A stretch of 64,000 nt of DNA from Ficedula albicollis (lineage: Eukaryota > Chordata > Aves > Passeriformes > Muscicapidae): positions 106,221,174 through 106,285,173 of the forward strand of contig NC_021673.1 in NCBI RefSeq assembly GCF_000247815.1. The letters run 5' to 3'. A program made the position numbers and the translations under genes. A model generated the notes under the pieces. That model did not search any database. It worked only from the letters and a program-made list of their open reading frames with translations, and had not been told where the DNA came from. Positions 11,817 through 25,612 of the stretch are shown here, one piece after another. Position 1 is the first letter of the stretch; every line of letters starts with the position of its first letter.

Positions 11817-14800
11817 TATGTCACATCTGTGTCATGCCTTGAAAGCTAATGAGTTGGAAAGCTCCGTTCACCCTCATATCTGCTCTCTCAGTGTCAGTGG
11901 TACCCATGGAGGCATCCTGACTGGGGCCATTCCTGGGAGCAGAGCTGTGCAGGCTGGGAGGCAGAGCAGCTCTGAAGTGCTGACATATGTTATACACCAT
12001 AGGCTGCACTAAAAATTAACACCCAGGTCATTTGATCTCCTCAGAGGAGTTTAATGAGCTGTGAGTTATTACATAATTTGATCCCAGGTTATTTGCAGAT
12101 GCAACTATTGTAGCTGAAACACTTCAGCTATCAAATCCAGTCACTAAACAAGCATCCTGTTAACAATTTGAAGTTTGTGAATCATTTCGGTGGGCTTGAA
12201 GAATGCAGTAATTAAGAAACAATGAAATCTTAAAGTAATCTAAAGAACATCTTTCTCCCACGTTTATTTTGTCTATGTTTCTAAACTTTCCTTTGCTGTA
12301 AACAAACCTTATGACATTGTGAGGGCTCAGGCATGAGCACACATGCATACAAATATATAAAATAGTATAATATACAAATATGTAATGACGTCTGTCTAAC
12401 AGAGTTCAAGTAATAACATCAGGAAAAACTCTGCACTAGGTTGCAATTCAGTACCTATCCTCTGTAGAGTTAGGTGAAGAGAAATATCGGAGTTATCTGC
12501 AGCAATGCCATCTGGTGATTCGCAGTAATATTACACTTCTGCTTAAAAGCAAAATAAATAAAAATCCCAAGGAAATCATGCTGTGTAGCCAGCAGGTTAG
12601 AGAAGGACAGAGAGTTGCCACAGTATGTGCTAATTGCAGTCTTTCAGCTGAGCAAACCATTTTCCTTCCATTCATCGGAACATCTGATCAAGACAAGTCA
12701 GGTATTTTGTGGGAAATCTCTAAGGGGCTGCTTAGCCAGTTAAAAATATATAAATAAATAAATAGATAAATAAGCATATAAAATGCAAACAAATCTAAAA
12801 TCTTACTTTTAAATTCTGACCAGGCAGAATTTAAAAATAAAATCAAATCCTGTGGATAAGGAAGCTGTAACTGAGTGTATGCCAGATGCAAGTCGCTTGG
12901 ATTCCTCAGAGCTGTCCTTTCAGAGACTGCTCTGTTCAAAAGGGAGCAAGGTATTAGGATTTCACATGCAATTTCCAGCTGAAGCTAAGGTTGGTTTCTG
13001 GATCTGTACCAAAATTAAGAGTATTTCTACAGAGGGTCTGAAGAAATATAGCTGCACTAAGGCCTTCATGCAGATGTTAAAAGTTAAAATAAATCTGAAG
13101 ATTGCAGAAAACTGTTTGACAAAGAATTTACATGGTTCATTTCCTCTCTTTCCTTGAGTAATCCCAAAATGTGTTCTGCCTTTGGATCTGCTATCAAATT
13201 GCTTAAAACAGCACTTTAAAATGTTTTCCTTTACTAATGAGGATCTGACCTTGGAGGAGAACATTATTTCCATTTTCAAAAGTGCCTGACTATAGCTAGT
13301 ATGAATTTCATCTCGTCTATCCTATAGGCAGCTTGATGAATGTTAAGCTCCACATCACACCAAAAACACACCATTTTTAAGAAGCCAGTGAAGGTTTTTA
13401 ATGAGATATTCAGAAAGGGTGAAAGGACTTTGTTTTGTAGGGCATGGCCTAATTTTTTTTTTCACATCTGAAAACATCATTTGGAGGAGTTTATAGCAGT
13501 CTCCAAAGTTATAAATGTGTTTCAAATACAGGGAATGAAAAAACAGTATTACCTTTTAGTATTCCATCTTTTCTTACTGTTATTATTCTTTATTTGCTTA
13601 AAATACTTCTAAACATTTGGCGTGAGACTCATAGTGAGGTAAGAATGTGAGAAAGATCTTAATTATTCAAAACCGCGAGTTTAAAATGTCTTGGAGGAAT
13701 ACGTTGTCTTACTTTGTGAACACTTCCAGAAACACAGAACAACTCTGCAATTTTGTTGAGGCAGCACTTGTTTGGTTGATTTCTCCAGTTGTCCAAACAA
13801 CCTGGATGTCTCCAAGGTTGAAAATGGGTAAATCATACTCCTGCCTCACCAACTCTGCTGGGGAGTGCCACGCCGGGCACACACTTGAGATGTGGCCTCA
13901 CCAGGACTTCACCTCCATCAAACCTCCAGCTGTGCTTTGGCAAAGCCCAGGATGGATACTTGTTCTGCTCAGCTTGCTGCTCTGTAAGACCCTGTCGGCC
14001 TTTTGAGATGCTGGGAGTAAGATGGCCATCAGACCTGTGAGCTGATAGTCTCAGATGAAATGGGAAAAAGCATGATTTTAGAGGAGAAAGAGAACTTTAA
14101 CAAAAATCCCTATTGTTCTATGCAAAGAACTATTAAATGCATTTCTTATCAAGTGGAGCACAAATAGAAGACGCAGGGATTAGTTACTTAAAATGTAATG
14201 TTTCATTATTTGTTATCTTGCATTAATTTTGTTACAGATATGAAAATTTTTGTGGAAGCCCTTTGCATTTTTTTTAATGGAATGTGCTTAAATTATTATT
14301 ATTCCATTAATTAATTTCTTTTTATTATATTACACACACAAAAAGTGATTATAATTTCATATTTGTAATTTTAATATTTAAGATTTCACAGTTCTCACTA
14401 AAGGTGTACAGAGCATGTTTGGATTTGAACTCTGCTTTAGTTTCAGACCAGGTAGATGTGTTATATCAAATGCACCACTACTGGAGATTTTTGTAGGGAT
14501 GTTCAGGAACCCAGTTTCATGGAAGCCTCCCAGTGTGCTCATGCAGTGAGAGGGTCCTGATCCCATGGTTGTGCACCCCACTCCTGCTGGTGTGCACGTT
14601 CTTGTGGAAGTGCCCTGATGGAGCCTGCAGCCATGCCAATGTATTACAGCACCTGAATGTCCAGCACCTAGCTGAGAAAAAATGCCACTTGATGCACCAT
14701 AACAAACGTACAGGAAGTCATTACAAGCAGAACAGTAATTTAAAAGTTGTTCTGCTGACTGAGCACTGCGCGCCTCAAGTCTCATTAGCTGAGAATTAAC

Positions 14801-17116
14801 GTTTTTCTGAGCCCATAAAGAAGCGTGAAACCTCAGTGATTTTGCCACAATCCAAGAGGCAATGGATTTTGGCAAACACTCTCTCCTGCTCGCTGCTGCA
14901 AGGCAGCTCGGGCTGGCAGGCAGGTCTGCCTCAGACAGGGGCAGCAGTTTGGCTCAGCTCAGGTGCCCTAGGAGTGAGCTCAGGTGCAGGGCAAGGCTGA
15001 TGAGATTTCAGCAGCTCTGACCCAGCAGCCTCGTGGTTTTGGGGACAGAGTTACCTGACTTGAACACAGAGGTGGGAACCAACCTTCTCTGAAATACACC
15101 TGGAATCACATCACAAGGAAGCAGACTTCCCACAGCAGGGCCAGCTTGTAGTTGCACACTAATGGGTGGAAGATGCAGCAGGATATAAAATAAAATGAGC
15201 CCATAGTCCTTTCCAATTTGTAAATTGTGAGAGGGCAATGTAACTTTTATCTCAAAATTTTGTTCTCAAGAGCTGGTCATTGCTCTAATTCTCAGAACTC
15301 TGAGAATTAGAGATACATCATTCCTTAGCTCAAGAGCAAATAATTACATTTTCACTTTATGGAAAAGTACAACAAAGACCGGAACCTTTTTTTGTTCCAG
15401 CTTATTTCAATTGCAATGTTTTTGTGGTGGCAGTGACAGAAATGAGCTGAATTAGTAGCTGAAGACATGCCCTAATTTATATAATGAGATCACATTTTGA
15501 ATAATAATTCCTGCCTGTTCCTAAAATAGACTAATGTGCTTTTAACTACAGTTGTCTTTTGGGAAGCAAGACTTAGGCCTCTTTCTTGAAGAGGTTATGC
15601 TTAATTAATACATCCAGCGTGTGAAAATCCTCAGGCTTTTCTTTTTAGTTTGTGCTACTGTCCAATCTCCAGCCATGTGCTACCACTCACCTGCACTAAG
15701 TTCCACATCATTCCTTTAAGACAAATCTCAATATTTTGGTTTCCCCCAAATATAGTACTTGCAAAGCTCTCTTGGGCCATAGGATTTTGCAGGAAGTTAC
15801 AGATTACGTACTTGGTGTTGATGGGCTTTTTAAAGTAGCTTAGTGATTTTTGATTTTAAAAAACTAAGAATTTTTAATAAGTGTGTTTAATGAGTACAGC
15901 TCTACAGGGCCCCTCTTGTAGTACAGCAGTTTGTTTGGAATCATTATATTTCATCATGTCAGTAATTCCCATTTTATACTCAAATATGATGTATGAGGTA
16001 CTGAATACTGTAAATAATTGCACATTTTCATGCTTCCTAAATATGTGTTTATGCAACAGTCTAACAGTAATTGGCTCTTTGAAGCTATGGTAGACTATGG
16101 GGTGCGTACACAATTAGCCACTTTTTGAAGCAAACCCTGCTTTGTTTCTTTAATAATATGACAGAGAACCCCAAAGGAAATGTGGCAGCAAAGAAAACTG
16201 CACATTAAAAAAATTGCAGAACCTGAAGTACACACAGAGATGTGATTTTTTATTTCTTGCTATTACACCAGTCTCACTGCACTGCTTCTTACAATGCTCA
16301 ATAACAAGCACAATGCAACTCAAATACTGGGATCTGGAAAACACCTATTGCTATTTTGCAAAGAGGGACAGTCTCACTGCCATCAGAGTCTAACAGTTCC
16401 TTTTATCAAAAGCACACTGTAGGCAGATGTTGGTAATCTGTTCTAATGCCACAGCCTTTGTCTGGCCTCTCAAGGGGGAAATGGATGTGTTGGTCTTTGA
16501 AAATTGTTTTCCCTTACTGAATTTAGCTTTGGTCAGATGGGAGAGTGCTAAATTGCATCCATTTAAAACGCAGTAAGCCATCTGAGCAGAACAATTCCTA
16601 GTTGCTTTGATCAAGGATTTGAGCTAAGCTATCAGAGGAGAAAAAAAAACCCTAAAAAACAATAATAATACCACAGAACCCTTTGCTGTGACAGATCTCT
16701 TGCCTGTTCTGTTGAGGAAGATGCCTACTTTTTGTCTCTGCACAGTCAAAATGATGGTGTCATGATAACCATTCTCTTTCCTGTAATAATTTTCAAATTA
16801 ATTCTGTCTTTAACTGAAATAAAATGTACATATCTATCTGCCTGGGAGGGTTTAGATGGAAGTCAGAATATTGTAATAGGATAGCAAAACAAATGCTGGC
16901 AGGCTATTTCTGTTTCAATTTTTTTTTCCTCTCAATTTCTTTTAACTTTCTTCTGAACTTCACAAAGAATCAAATAAAATTATGTAGACCTGTGGCAGAA
17001 AAGAAATCAGGGTCTACTAAACAAAATAACCAAGCTGTAAATAAAACCCAATTCCTCCATGAGCCTCAATCTGACTGCCTCATGAAGGCCTGAGAAAACC
17101 TGCTGCTTTCCTTTTT
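11817..17116 (+). other. DLGAP1: DLGAP1 large intron, second part (no gene seen)
   Basis: Unique AT-rich sequence with a short (AAAT)n tract at about 12745-12775, a perfect inverted repeat at 15283-15312, and low-complexity ATT/TTA near 14290-14330. The ORF at 13647-14006 and the minus-strand ORF at 14378-14875 (165 codons) have no recognisable domains or splice structure. Nothing else is supported. Confidence 0.75.
15283..15312. repeat. Perfect inverted repeat, 14-bp arms, 2-nt spacer
   Basis: CTCTAATTCTCAGA at 15283-15296 is followed by AC and then its exact reverse complement at 15299-15312. In the transcript this would form a compact hairpin. No flanking stem extension typical of a microRNA precursor is evident. 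Confidence 0.9.
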
Positions 17117-17527
17117 GCATGATGGATAGTTTGCACCCAAGTGACAGAGCCAATTGGTGCCGTGGCTTTACTCTGTCTTATCTCACACAGCCCCCTGAAT
17201 GCTCACGTGACATTTTACCATTTCCCTCTTTTATTTAAAAAGGGGGAAGCCAAAGAGGAAGGGTTCCAGAGAGATGGAGGAAGGGTGAAGGGAAGTATTG
17301 CATCTGTGCTGGAAGCTCTGATTGTGGGGTTGGCAGGGCTGTATGCTCTGATCTAGGTGAAATAAGTTACTCTCTTGTTACATACTTCCAAGGAAGCTTG
17401 TCTTGCCCTATTTGGGATGTGGCTATGGGGGAGTTAGATCATGTTAGAAGTTAGATTCATGCACAGCTAAGACCAAAATGACCAAAATGCTCGTTCTCCT
17501 TCCAGGAAAAAAAAAAATATATACATA
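17117..17527. repeat. Tandem duplication, copy 1 (411 bp)
   Basis: The unit begins GCATGATGGATAGTTTGC and ends in an A-run plus ATATATACATA. It recurs immediately at 17528. The only difference I can see is the length of the A-run near the end. The 71-codon ORF in each copy has no homology. Confidence 0.97.
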
Positions 17528-17938
17528 GCATGATGGATAGTTTGCACCCAAGTGACAGAGCCAATTGGTGCCGTGGCTTTACTCTGTCTTATCTCACACA
17601 GCCCCCTGAATGCTCACGTGACATTTTACCATTTCCCTCTTTTATTTAAAAAGGGGGAAGCCAAAGAGGAAGGGTTCCAGAGAGATGGAGGAAGGGTGAA
17701 GGGAAGTATTGCATCTGTGCTGGAAGCTCTGATTGTGGGGTTGGCAGGGCTGTATGCTCTGATCTAGGTGAAATAAGTTACTCTCTTGTTACATACTTCC
17801 AAGGAAGCTTGTCTTGCCCTATTTGGGATGTGGCTATGGGGGAGTTAGATCATGTTAGAAGTTAGATTCATGCACAGCTAAGACCAAAATGACCAAAATG
17901 CTCGTTCTCCTTCCAGGAAAAAAAAAAAAATATATACA
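17528..17938. repeat. Tandem duplication, copy 2 (411 bp)
   Basis: The second copy of the 17117 unit. It ends in a longer A-run that leads into a (TA)n tract at about 17931-17955, which is a plausible slippage or misjoining site. Confidence 0.97.
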
Positions 17939-17955
17939 TATATATATATATATAT
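17931..17955. repeat. (TA)n simple repeat
   Basis: Alternating TA with one C interruption directly follows an A(13) run at the end of the second 411-bp copy. Confidence 0.9.
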
Positions 17956-18483
17956 GTAAGGACAAGGAGTCATTAGTTAAGATTTCCAATACCAATGCCA
18001 ACATCCAGTCTTCCTAAATCTTCCTCTAGGACATTTCCCACATCCAAAAAGCTGCATAACGTTCACCCAGATGTGTACAGTGTCATTTTGTGCAAATAGG
18101 CAGTTGTTTTTAACCTCACATGAGCTCCCTGCAGGGTTAATGCTTAAACAGGCACTCCTTGTCTACACAGACTCTGCAGCCTGGGGCACATCAACATCTG
18201 ATCTGGTGTCAGGTACTTCCACAGATTGCACATGGCACTGTGAGTAAGAGCTGACTCCCATCATCTGATTTATGTTGCCAGTTGTCCCCTTTTCTGGACT
18301 TCAAATGTGTGCTGCAGTCCTGAGAGCCTTTTTCCATTTCTGTCAGTGCTTACTGAGAACATAAGCACCTGTCTCCCTTTTGGAGGGTGCTTACTTCTAC
18401 TTCAGCTGAGAAGGCTCTCACTGAGTGCAAAGGTTGATCTTATGTCCTGTGAGCATGGGTGGTATAGTCGAGGAATACCTGTA

Positions 18484-18791
18484 GGGTGAAGGGGTACTGA
18501 ACCTGAAAACACGTGGGTTGTCTTTTTTTTATTTAATGGAATACAATAGCCCACCCTACAGGTGGCATGCGCCACTGGAGAAAATGTCTATCTGTCAATA
18601 AGTTAAAGCAGTTTTTACTCTTAATACTTTTTTTTCAGGGTGAAGGGGTACTGAACCTGAAAACACTTGAGTTGTCTTTTTTTTATTTAATGGAATACAA
18701 TAGCCCACCCTACAGGTGGCATGCGCCACTGGAGAAAATGTCTATCTGTCAATAAGTTAAAGCAGTTTTTACTCTTAATACTTTTTTTTCC
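18484..18791. repeat. Tandem duplication, 154 bp x 2
   Basis: The unit starting GGGTGAAGGGGTACTGAACC occurs at 18484-18637 and 18638-18791. The visible differences are a few bases around ACACGTGGGTTG versus ACACTTGAGTTG. Confidence 0.93.
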
Positions 18792-18905
18792 TAATTCAAC
18801 ATATCTGCTTTCATTGAAGGGCAAAGAGTTTGATGGTTAAGTAAAAAAAGATGAGAAGAATTGACAAAAGTGGAAGGAGAAGGACGAAGGAAAAAAAACA
18901 AAGCA

Positions 18906-19522
<617 letters not shown>

Positions 19523-19541
19523 TTTTTTTTTTTTTTTTTTT

Positions 19542-20375
19542 AGAAGATAAAAATGTAGGCTTTTCTAGTCCTTTTGTTGTTGAAATCTTAAACTGGGCAA
19601 CGAGATTCTAAGGCATAATACAGACATGGCTTGCATTGTTTCCAGGAAATTCCGTTTTCTGCTAAAAAAAAATCGATCCTGGGAAGTGCCAATGAGGTAA
19701 ATATTTACACTTCCCCTATACTGTAGTAGCAGGCAAATTTGGGGCACAATAAAAACTGGTTTTGTTTTTTTTTTTACCCAATGTCAGGATTGTTTCTGTC
19801 ACATCCGTAAATGGAAGAGATTGAATGGGCAACTCTATCTTTCCTTCTCCATGATTAGCAAGGAGATCGTGCTCAGCAGAATAAGATGGAGGAATACTGG
19901 GTGCCTTGCACCTGTTGTCCATTACAGCACTTTGAGAATTGACCAATGGCACAATATTTCATATATGTGTGCTAAACAATTATTTAAAAAAGACCACCTG
20001 TTGCAAACTAGCATGGCTTCATTAAAGGGTTTGTTTCTATTTGCACTGCAATCATGTGCACTTCTCCCAGACATTTGTTGTCTCCTCCTCTGCACCTTAA
20101 GTTTGGTACATGCATGTATTTTGAAGAAAGGGCAAGAAACTAACTTTGCCAGCTATTGCTGATGTGGAGAGGAATCTTCACTCCATCTTCAGACAACTGC
20201 CTCTCCGGCAGGCATGGAAAAGTGTCAGGAACTCTTTCAGGGTAGCATTCTGGCCAATGCCTATGCAGATGCACAAGAACAAAGTATTTTTTATCTTAGC
20301 CAAAACCTATGTAATTGAAATTGTCAATTATCATCACTAATTTCCAAAAAACTCCAGTGTGGTTATCAAGCAACA
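19542..20375 (+). other. DLGAP1: Intronic unique sequence after the long G run
   Basis: No gene is recognised here. The 113-codon ORF at 19821-20162 has no family resemblance and no codon or splice support. Confidence 0.7.
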
Positions 20376-20499
20376 GAAGTGTGGTAATTTGGAACATGTG
20401 ACATTAATCATGGGTGCAGGATTAGGCATACCCACCGGAAGTGTGGTAATTGGGAACATGTGACACTAATCATGGGTGCAGGATTAGGCATACCCACCT
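20376..20499. repeat. Tandem duplication, 62 bp x 2
   Basis: GAAGTGTGGTAATTTGGAAC... at 20376-20437 recurs at 20438-20499 with two substitutions (ATTT/ATTG and ACATTAAT/ACACTAAT). It abuts the 281-bp duplication that follows. Confidence 0.93.
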
Positions 20500-21059
20500 G
20501 GTCTAGGCTTCCTTTTTCTCACCTTCAACATGACATTAAATAATTTGGGGCCTGAGGCATTGTCAGCTTCTGACACTGAAGTGTACTGAATGTATCAGCA
20601 TCATCTGGCATCATCCTTTACATCTAATTTTATTCTTCTCAAAAGTCTATTACTATTATTATTGGAGCATGACAATATGCTTCTGAGGAGAGAGAAAAAA
20701 GCCCAGGGAAATTATTAATTCAAGTTGTTAGCAATATCCAGCTCATTCATATTGTTATGAAAAACTTTTCACTTGTAACTGGTCTAGGCTTCCTTTTTCT
20801 CACCTTCAACATGACATTAAATAATTTGGGGCCTGAGGCATTGTCAGCTTCTGACACTGAAGTGTACTGAATGTATCAGCATCATCTGGCATCATCCTTT
20901 ACATCTAATTTTATTCTTCTCAAAAGTCTATTACTATTATTATTGGAGCATGACAATATGCTTCTGAGGAGAGAGAAAAAAGCCCAGGGAAATTATTAAT
21001 TCAAGTTGTTAGCAATATCCAGCTCATTCATATTGTTATGAAAAACTTTTCACTTGTAA
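20498..21059. repeat. Tandem duplication, 281 bp x 2
   Basis: The unit starting CTGGTCTAGGCTTCC at 20498 recurs at 20779. By eye the two copies are identical up to TTTTCACTTGTAA. Confidence 0.96.
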
Positions 21060-24000
21060 AATGAAACTGGTACATGTTTGCTTTTTGATAAAGTATCAGG
21101 AACAAGTGGGTATCTTTCTACTGGGGCAGTTTGTAGAAATTTTGTGAAATCCAAATTAGCGTACATCTTCTTCATTAATTGAGTTAGTTACAAAATGATG
21201 GCTTTTCATCAAAAAAAAGGAAAGTGATGCATTTCTCAAATTAGGTTAAGTGAAAATAAGTTCACATTGCAAAAGTGGTAATGTCATTAAACAATTTTGT
21301 AGAACAAGGCCTACTAATGCCTTGTGTGCTGCTGATGCACGTCATCTGCCAGTCAGCTTTCCACTTACACTTTAGCTGCTTTGCTGACTCTTATCAGTTT
21401 GTCTGCATAAAATATGTTTTTTATAAAAGACTTTTTATTTCATACACTTCGATTCATCTTTACTCTCACTGTAGATTTCCTATTTAACTCCATTGAATTA
21501 ATATTTTAATACTCGTTGAAGTTGAAGGCAACTGGCATGTCTTCTCCTGGAGTTGTATTTATACTGATTTCTCTGGTGCAGTCCCTGCTGACTTCTCACA
21601 ATAATCAAGACTGAGCTGTTTGCCATGCTTCACAGAAGTGGTTAGTTAATGAAGATTTGTTTGGGAACAGGCTGAAGCTAATGGCATGGCTCATTTCCTC
21701 AATAAAAACTGCTGTTTAGTAAACTGTATCTGATGACCTCATGACACTCAGGTCAGTCACCATTTTTCCTAGGACATTTATTCTGATTTTTAGAGATAAT
21801 GGGTCTCCCACCATTCTTTAATGCTGTTCTAGAGAAAACTAATGATGTGTCCATAATTGATCTAATCTCATAGATTTTCATCTTTCATCTTTTGCTGCCT
21901 GTGAAAAATGTAGATATCTTTTCGTGTGTTAGCCAACAACACCCCTCCAGAAGTCAGACTACAGATTCTTCAGACAGTATTCAGATGCCCATCGTTTATA
22001 TAATCATATTTTATGTCTGCTAAAAGCATTGTTGCATAATGCTACCAGTGTGCAACATTCCCCACAGTGCACATGCATATTAATCACCCATGGCTGTAAC
22101 AGTCATTTCCTCTAAATTTTGCCTGTATTTTAATTTTTTTGTTTCCCCCAGTTGCATCCTTCTGGTTAGCTGGAAGAAGAACTCTCTTTCTGCTCCCAGT
22201 CCAATGTGATATTGGACAAACTGGGCAGCTCCAGCAGACAAGTGTCATTCCTGTCTGAAAAAAGGGAATGGGTTCCAAGCAGAAAGTGGAGATGACAGTG
22301 TTTCAGCTCTGGCAGCTTGAAAGATTTTTCTGGGTGCTTACAAGGAAATAAAATTTCCTTTTTTTTCCTTTTTTTTCCTTTTTGTGTTTTAATTAGTAGA
22401 ATTATAGTGAGGCCATCCCAGCAGACTGGATATGTTGGCTTGTAGAAATACATCAGCTAAGGTCACCCACCCATGAACTATGAAACCATCATGTTTGCAG
22501 CTTCTGAAATGGAAGAAATGGGGATAACTAGCACAGACTGCATTTAAAGAAAGAACACTGCTAATCTGTAAGCATACAATACCAGTGCTTTTTTCTTAGT
22601 TCTTTTTAACTGTACATAATTATCTTTCAGACAAGCTGTCCTTTTTCACAGCTTCTTTCTTTTGTTTCCTTTTCCTCTGATTCTGTTTCATGTTGCTAGT
22701 TTGAATAATTATGTAACTGTTTCTGATTTTTTGGGTAGGAGAAGCACTGAGATGGGTTCCGCTTGTGTAGCTGGGCTCACAGTCCCTCTGTCACCAAACT
22801 CAGCTGTTGGCTCAGGGGCCAGCAGTGCCCACCTCCCACCATTTCACTGTTGCTGTTTCACTGCACTCAGCAGCATCCAGGGCAATCCCCCCCTTCTTGT
22901 TGAGCTATATATCCTATTCCCTGTTGCGCTAAGGAATCTTCTGTACCTTTTCTGAATTCTTATTTCATCTTATTAGCACCATTTCCACTTGCATAAGGCA
23001 GCAATGAGAAAGCTCCAAGCCATGTGTTCCTTGCATAAACATAAGTTTGCGATCACAGAAGTCCTGTTGTGTTAGTAAAAACATGAGAATTTGAATCACA
23101 GCAATGTGAGGAGGCAGAGTTCAGGTCAGGCTGGCAATGAACCATTACAAAGATGATGTCTTACCAGAACAGCATTTGAGGTGAGGCTATTCTGCATTGC
23201 ATGTGTGAAATTCAGTGATTTTACTTCTTAAAATGAAAATTTCTGTTAAAAAAAAGTTAGCTGGCTACTGGAGAAGTCCTGGTAAGGCAATCCCAGTACC
23301 CCTTTCCGCTGTCTAACCTTTAGGGGAAAAAAATTACAGCTTTATAGAACTTGTATCTCCTTTTTTCTTAACATGATCTTTGTTTTACATGGACTAGATT
23401 GAAAAAGCAGATTATGCAAGAATGTTTCTTCTGGCCACTTGAGGAATTTAACAGCAGAATAATAACTAATTCCCCATCCTGCATATAATTACGGCAGATT
23501 CTGCTGAGAGGATCAATTTTCTCCGGTCTCCATTCTCCCTTCTATCTAATCATATTCAGCAGGAAGCTTTGCCAGTAATCTGGCTGGCTCAGTTCCACTT
23601 CATGATAGTTCTTTTAGAAAAATCTCTTCTTGAACAAGTTGTTACAAATACAGTACAATTACAATATATTGTGTTCTTCCAACTTACAGATTTTAAAACG
23701 GAGCATTTATGGCGAAAGCAAGGCCTTTGGTTCATTCAGGTGCATGAACTGTGTGGCACAGGGTCAAGTTTTTTTAATAACTGCATTTGCACATGTTGAT
23801 TTATCTCATTCGATGCTTTCAGGGAGCCCTCCTCTTACTAATGGGTCAGAATCGGTCATAAGGATCTGCTCCAGCACAAGACACAAAACTATTAACTAGG
23901 TTTGAAATAAATACTGTTCCTTTTACAAGAATTAGGTTGATAATAACAGCAGTAATTGAATTAAGTGTGCTTCTGATACCTGGAAAGTTTTGAGTTAATC

Positions 24001-25490
24001 CCTTTTTTTTCTTTCAATGTACCCTGAAATGTTAAAAACTCTTACTGCACACTGAAGGCAAAACTGTTTCCACAGCCAAAATTAATTTTGCCCTGAAATA
24101 AATATATCCTAGATAATGCTCTTTGTGTATCAGAAGTAAGCCCATAAATCTCGTGTCTTTTGTAGCTGAGGAGCTGAGGATATCTGTGAAATCACAACAA
24201 AACCGTGCAGGTGTGCTTAGTGCTGGCTCCTCCATGGCCTGAGTGCTGACAGGCTGCCATGTGTGACTGTGCCATGCTGGAGCTCACAGCAGCCAAGGCA
24301 CAGCTCCGGATTTCACAGCTGCAGACAGTGCTGGGGACAGACTTTTGTGAGGAGTGAAGTTCAGCTGAGTGTGAACTGCAGCACGGCACGAGCTGCACCA
24401 GCTGCACCAGGGTGCCCTTTGTCTTTCACTTTCCTGGAAGTCGTGCAACTGCCTCGGTACCATCATCCCCCTCATGTGTGAAAATAAAAACTGCTCTCAC
24501 AATGTTTAGAAAAACAGGAATAGTGGAAGGCTTGGAAAGTCACAGTGAGCCAGCACTGGTGGAATTGAAACGGTGGATGTTATTGGCTGGACCTCCTGCT
24601 TTGAAGGAGACTGACATCTGATCCTGGAAACAAGGAATGTGAAATGACATTTTTGATTTGGAAGGCTATTAAAATACTTCAACAGGTGCTCTACTTGAAA
24701 TGCGCCTGTTCTAGTGCCGAGGTTTGCTAATTTGTTATTAATAATGCTTATTTTTTTGAAAGCTGTTGTTGTGCCTCAGTTTTGTGAATTTTTAATTTGG
24801 CAGCTTTATTCAGTCTTGGGAGATTTCTAAACAGATTTTCCTGTCTACATTCCTTGCATCAAGAACTTGTGTGACTTCCCCCCTAATTTAGTGCACAAAT
24901 TGGTCCCAGGCAGAAGGTTGCAGTATGAATCCACATTTCCCTGAAGGATACCTGCTTGTGCTTTTGACAAAGCATCATCTCGAACTGGAAATGGATAAAT
25001 GAGAACTTTCTTGGAAGTAACTGCAAATGTGGGTCACAGCTGTCCAGCAGACCAGTGATGAAAATGAGATGTGGCTGCTTCCTCCTCCGACCCAGTTGTT
25101 CTGCATTACCATCAGCAATAAGCCCTACTAAGCAGTACTGCAGCTCTCTGGCCTTTTAAATTCACACAGAGATCATTTTTGTGAGGCCTGAGAACAGCTG
25201 GTTTTACTTGCGCATATATGATCATGTAGGAACAAAGGGAATCAATTAAAGCAAATAGCTAATAATTTCTTCCAGAGATCTTCACTTAATGTATGGATGC
25301 TTGATTCCCTTAAAGTCCTGTTTGTAGCAAGCATTGCTTCCTAGTAAAGAGACTACAGCAGAATGTAAGCACTTGCTGTCTTTCATGGTCGTCTTTAAAA
25401 AAGAAAGATATGCATAACATGTTCAACAAGATATTTTTCTTCCCAAAACAAAAGCTTTCTCACTTGCTGAGGGGGGAAAAAAGACTCTCA
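21060..25490 (+). other. DLGAP1: DLGAP1 large intron, middle part (no gene seen)
   Basis: AT-rich unique sequence. It includes a short CTTTTTT-type pyrimidine tract at 22354-22383. The stretch 24190-24480 is more GC-rich and contains GCTGCACCA repeats, but no exon with matching splice phase is evident. I see no gene. Confidence 0.75.
22354..22383. repeat. Pyrimidine simple repeat (CCTTTTTT)n
   Basis: Three to four CC units are separated by runs of T. Confidence 0.85.
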
Positions 25491-25612
25491 AGTAGCAGAC
25501 CATGGTGATGTACTTTGTTTCAAGTACCAGACCGTGGTGATGTACTTTGTTTAAAAAGAAAAAAAGAAGTAGCAGACCATGGTGATGTACTTTGTTTAAA
25601 AAGAAAAAAAGA
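25491..25612. repeat. Three-copy tandem repeat around AGACCATGGTGATGTACTTTG
   Basis: The motif CAGACC(A/G)TGGTGATGTACTTTG occurs three times (from about 25496, 25528 and 25573). The last two copies are followed by TTTAAAAAGAAAAAAAGA. Spacing is about 32 and 45 bp. Confidence 0.9.

Noticed and set aside
14378..14875. 165-codon minus-strand ORF and overlapping 88-codon plus-strand ORF
   Set aside because: Neither resembles a known family, and the overlap of two unrelated frames points to chance openness.
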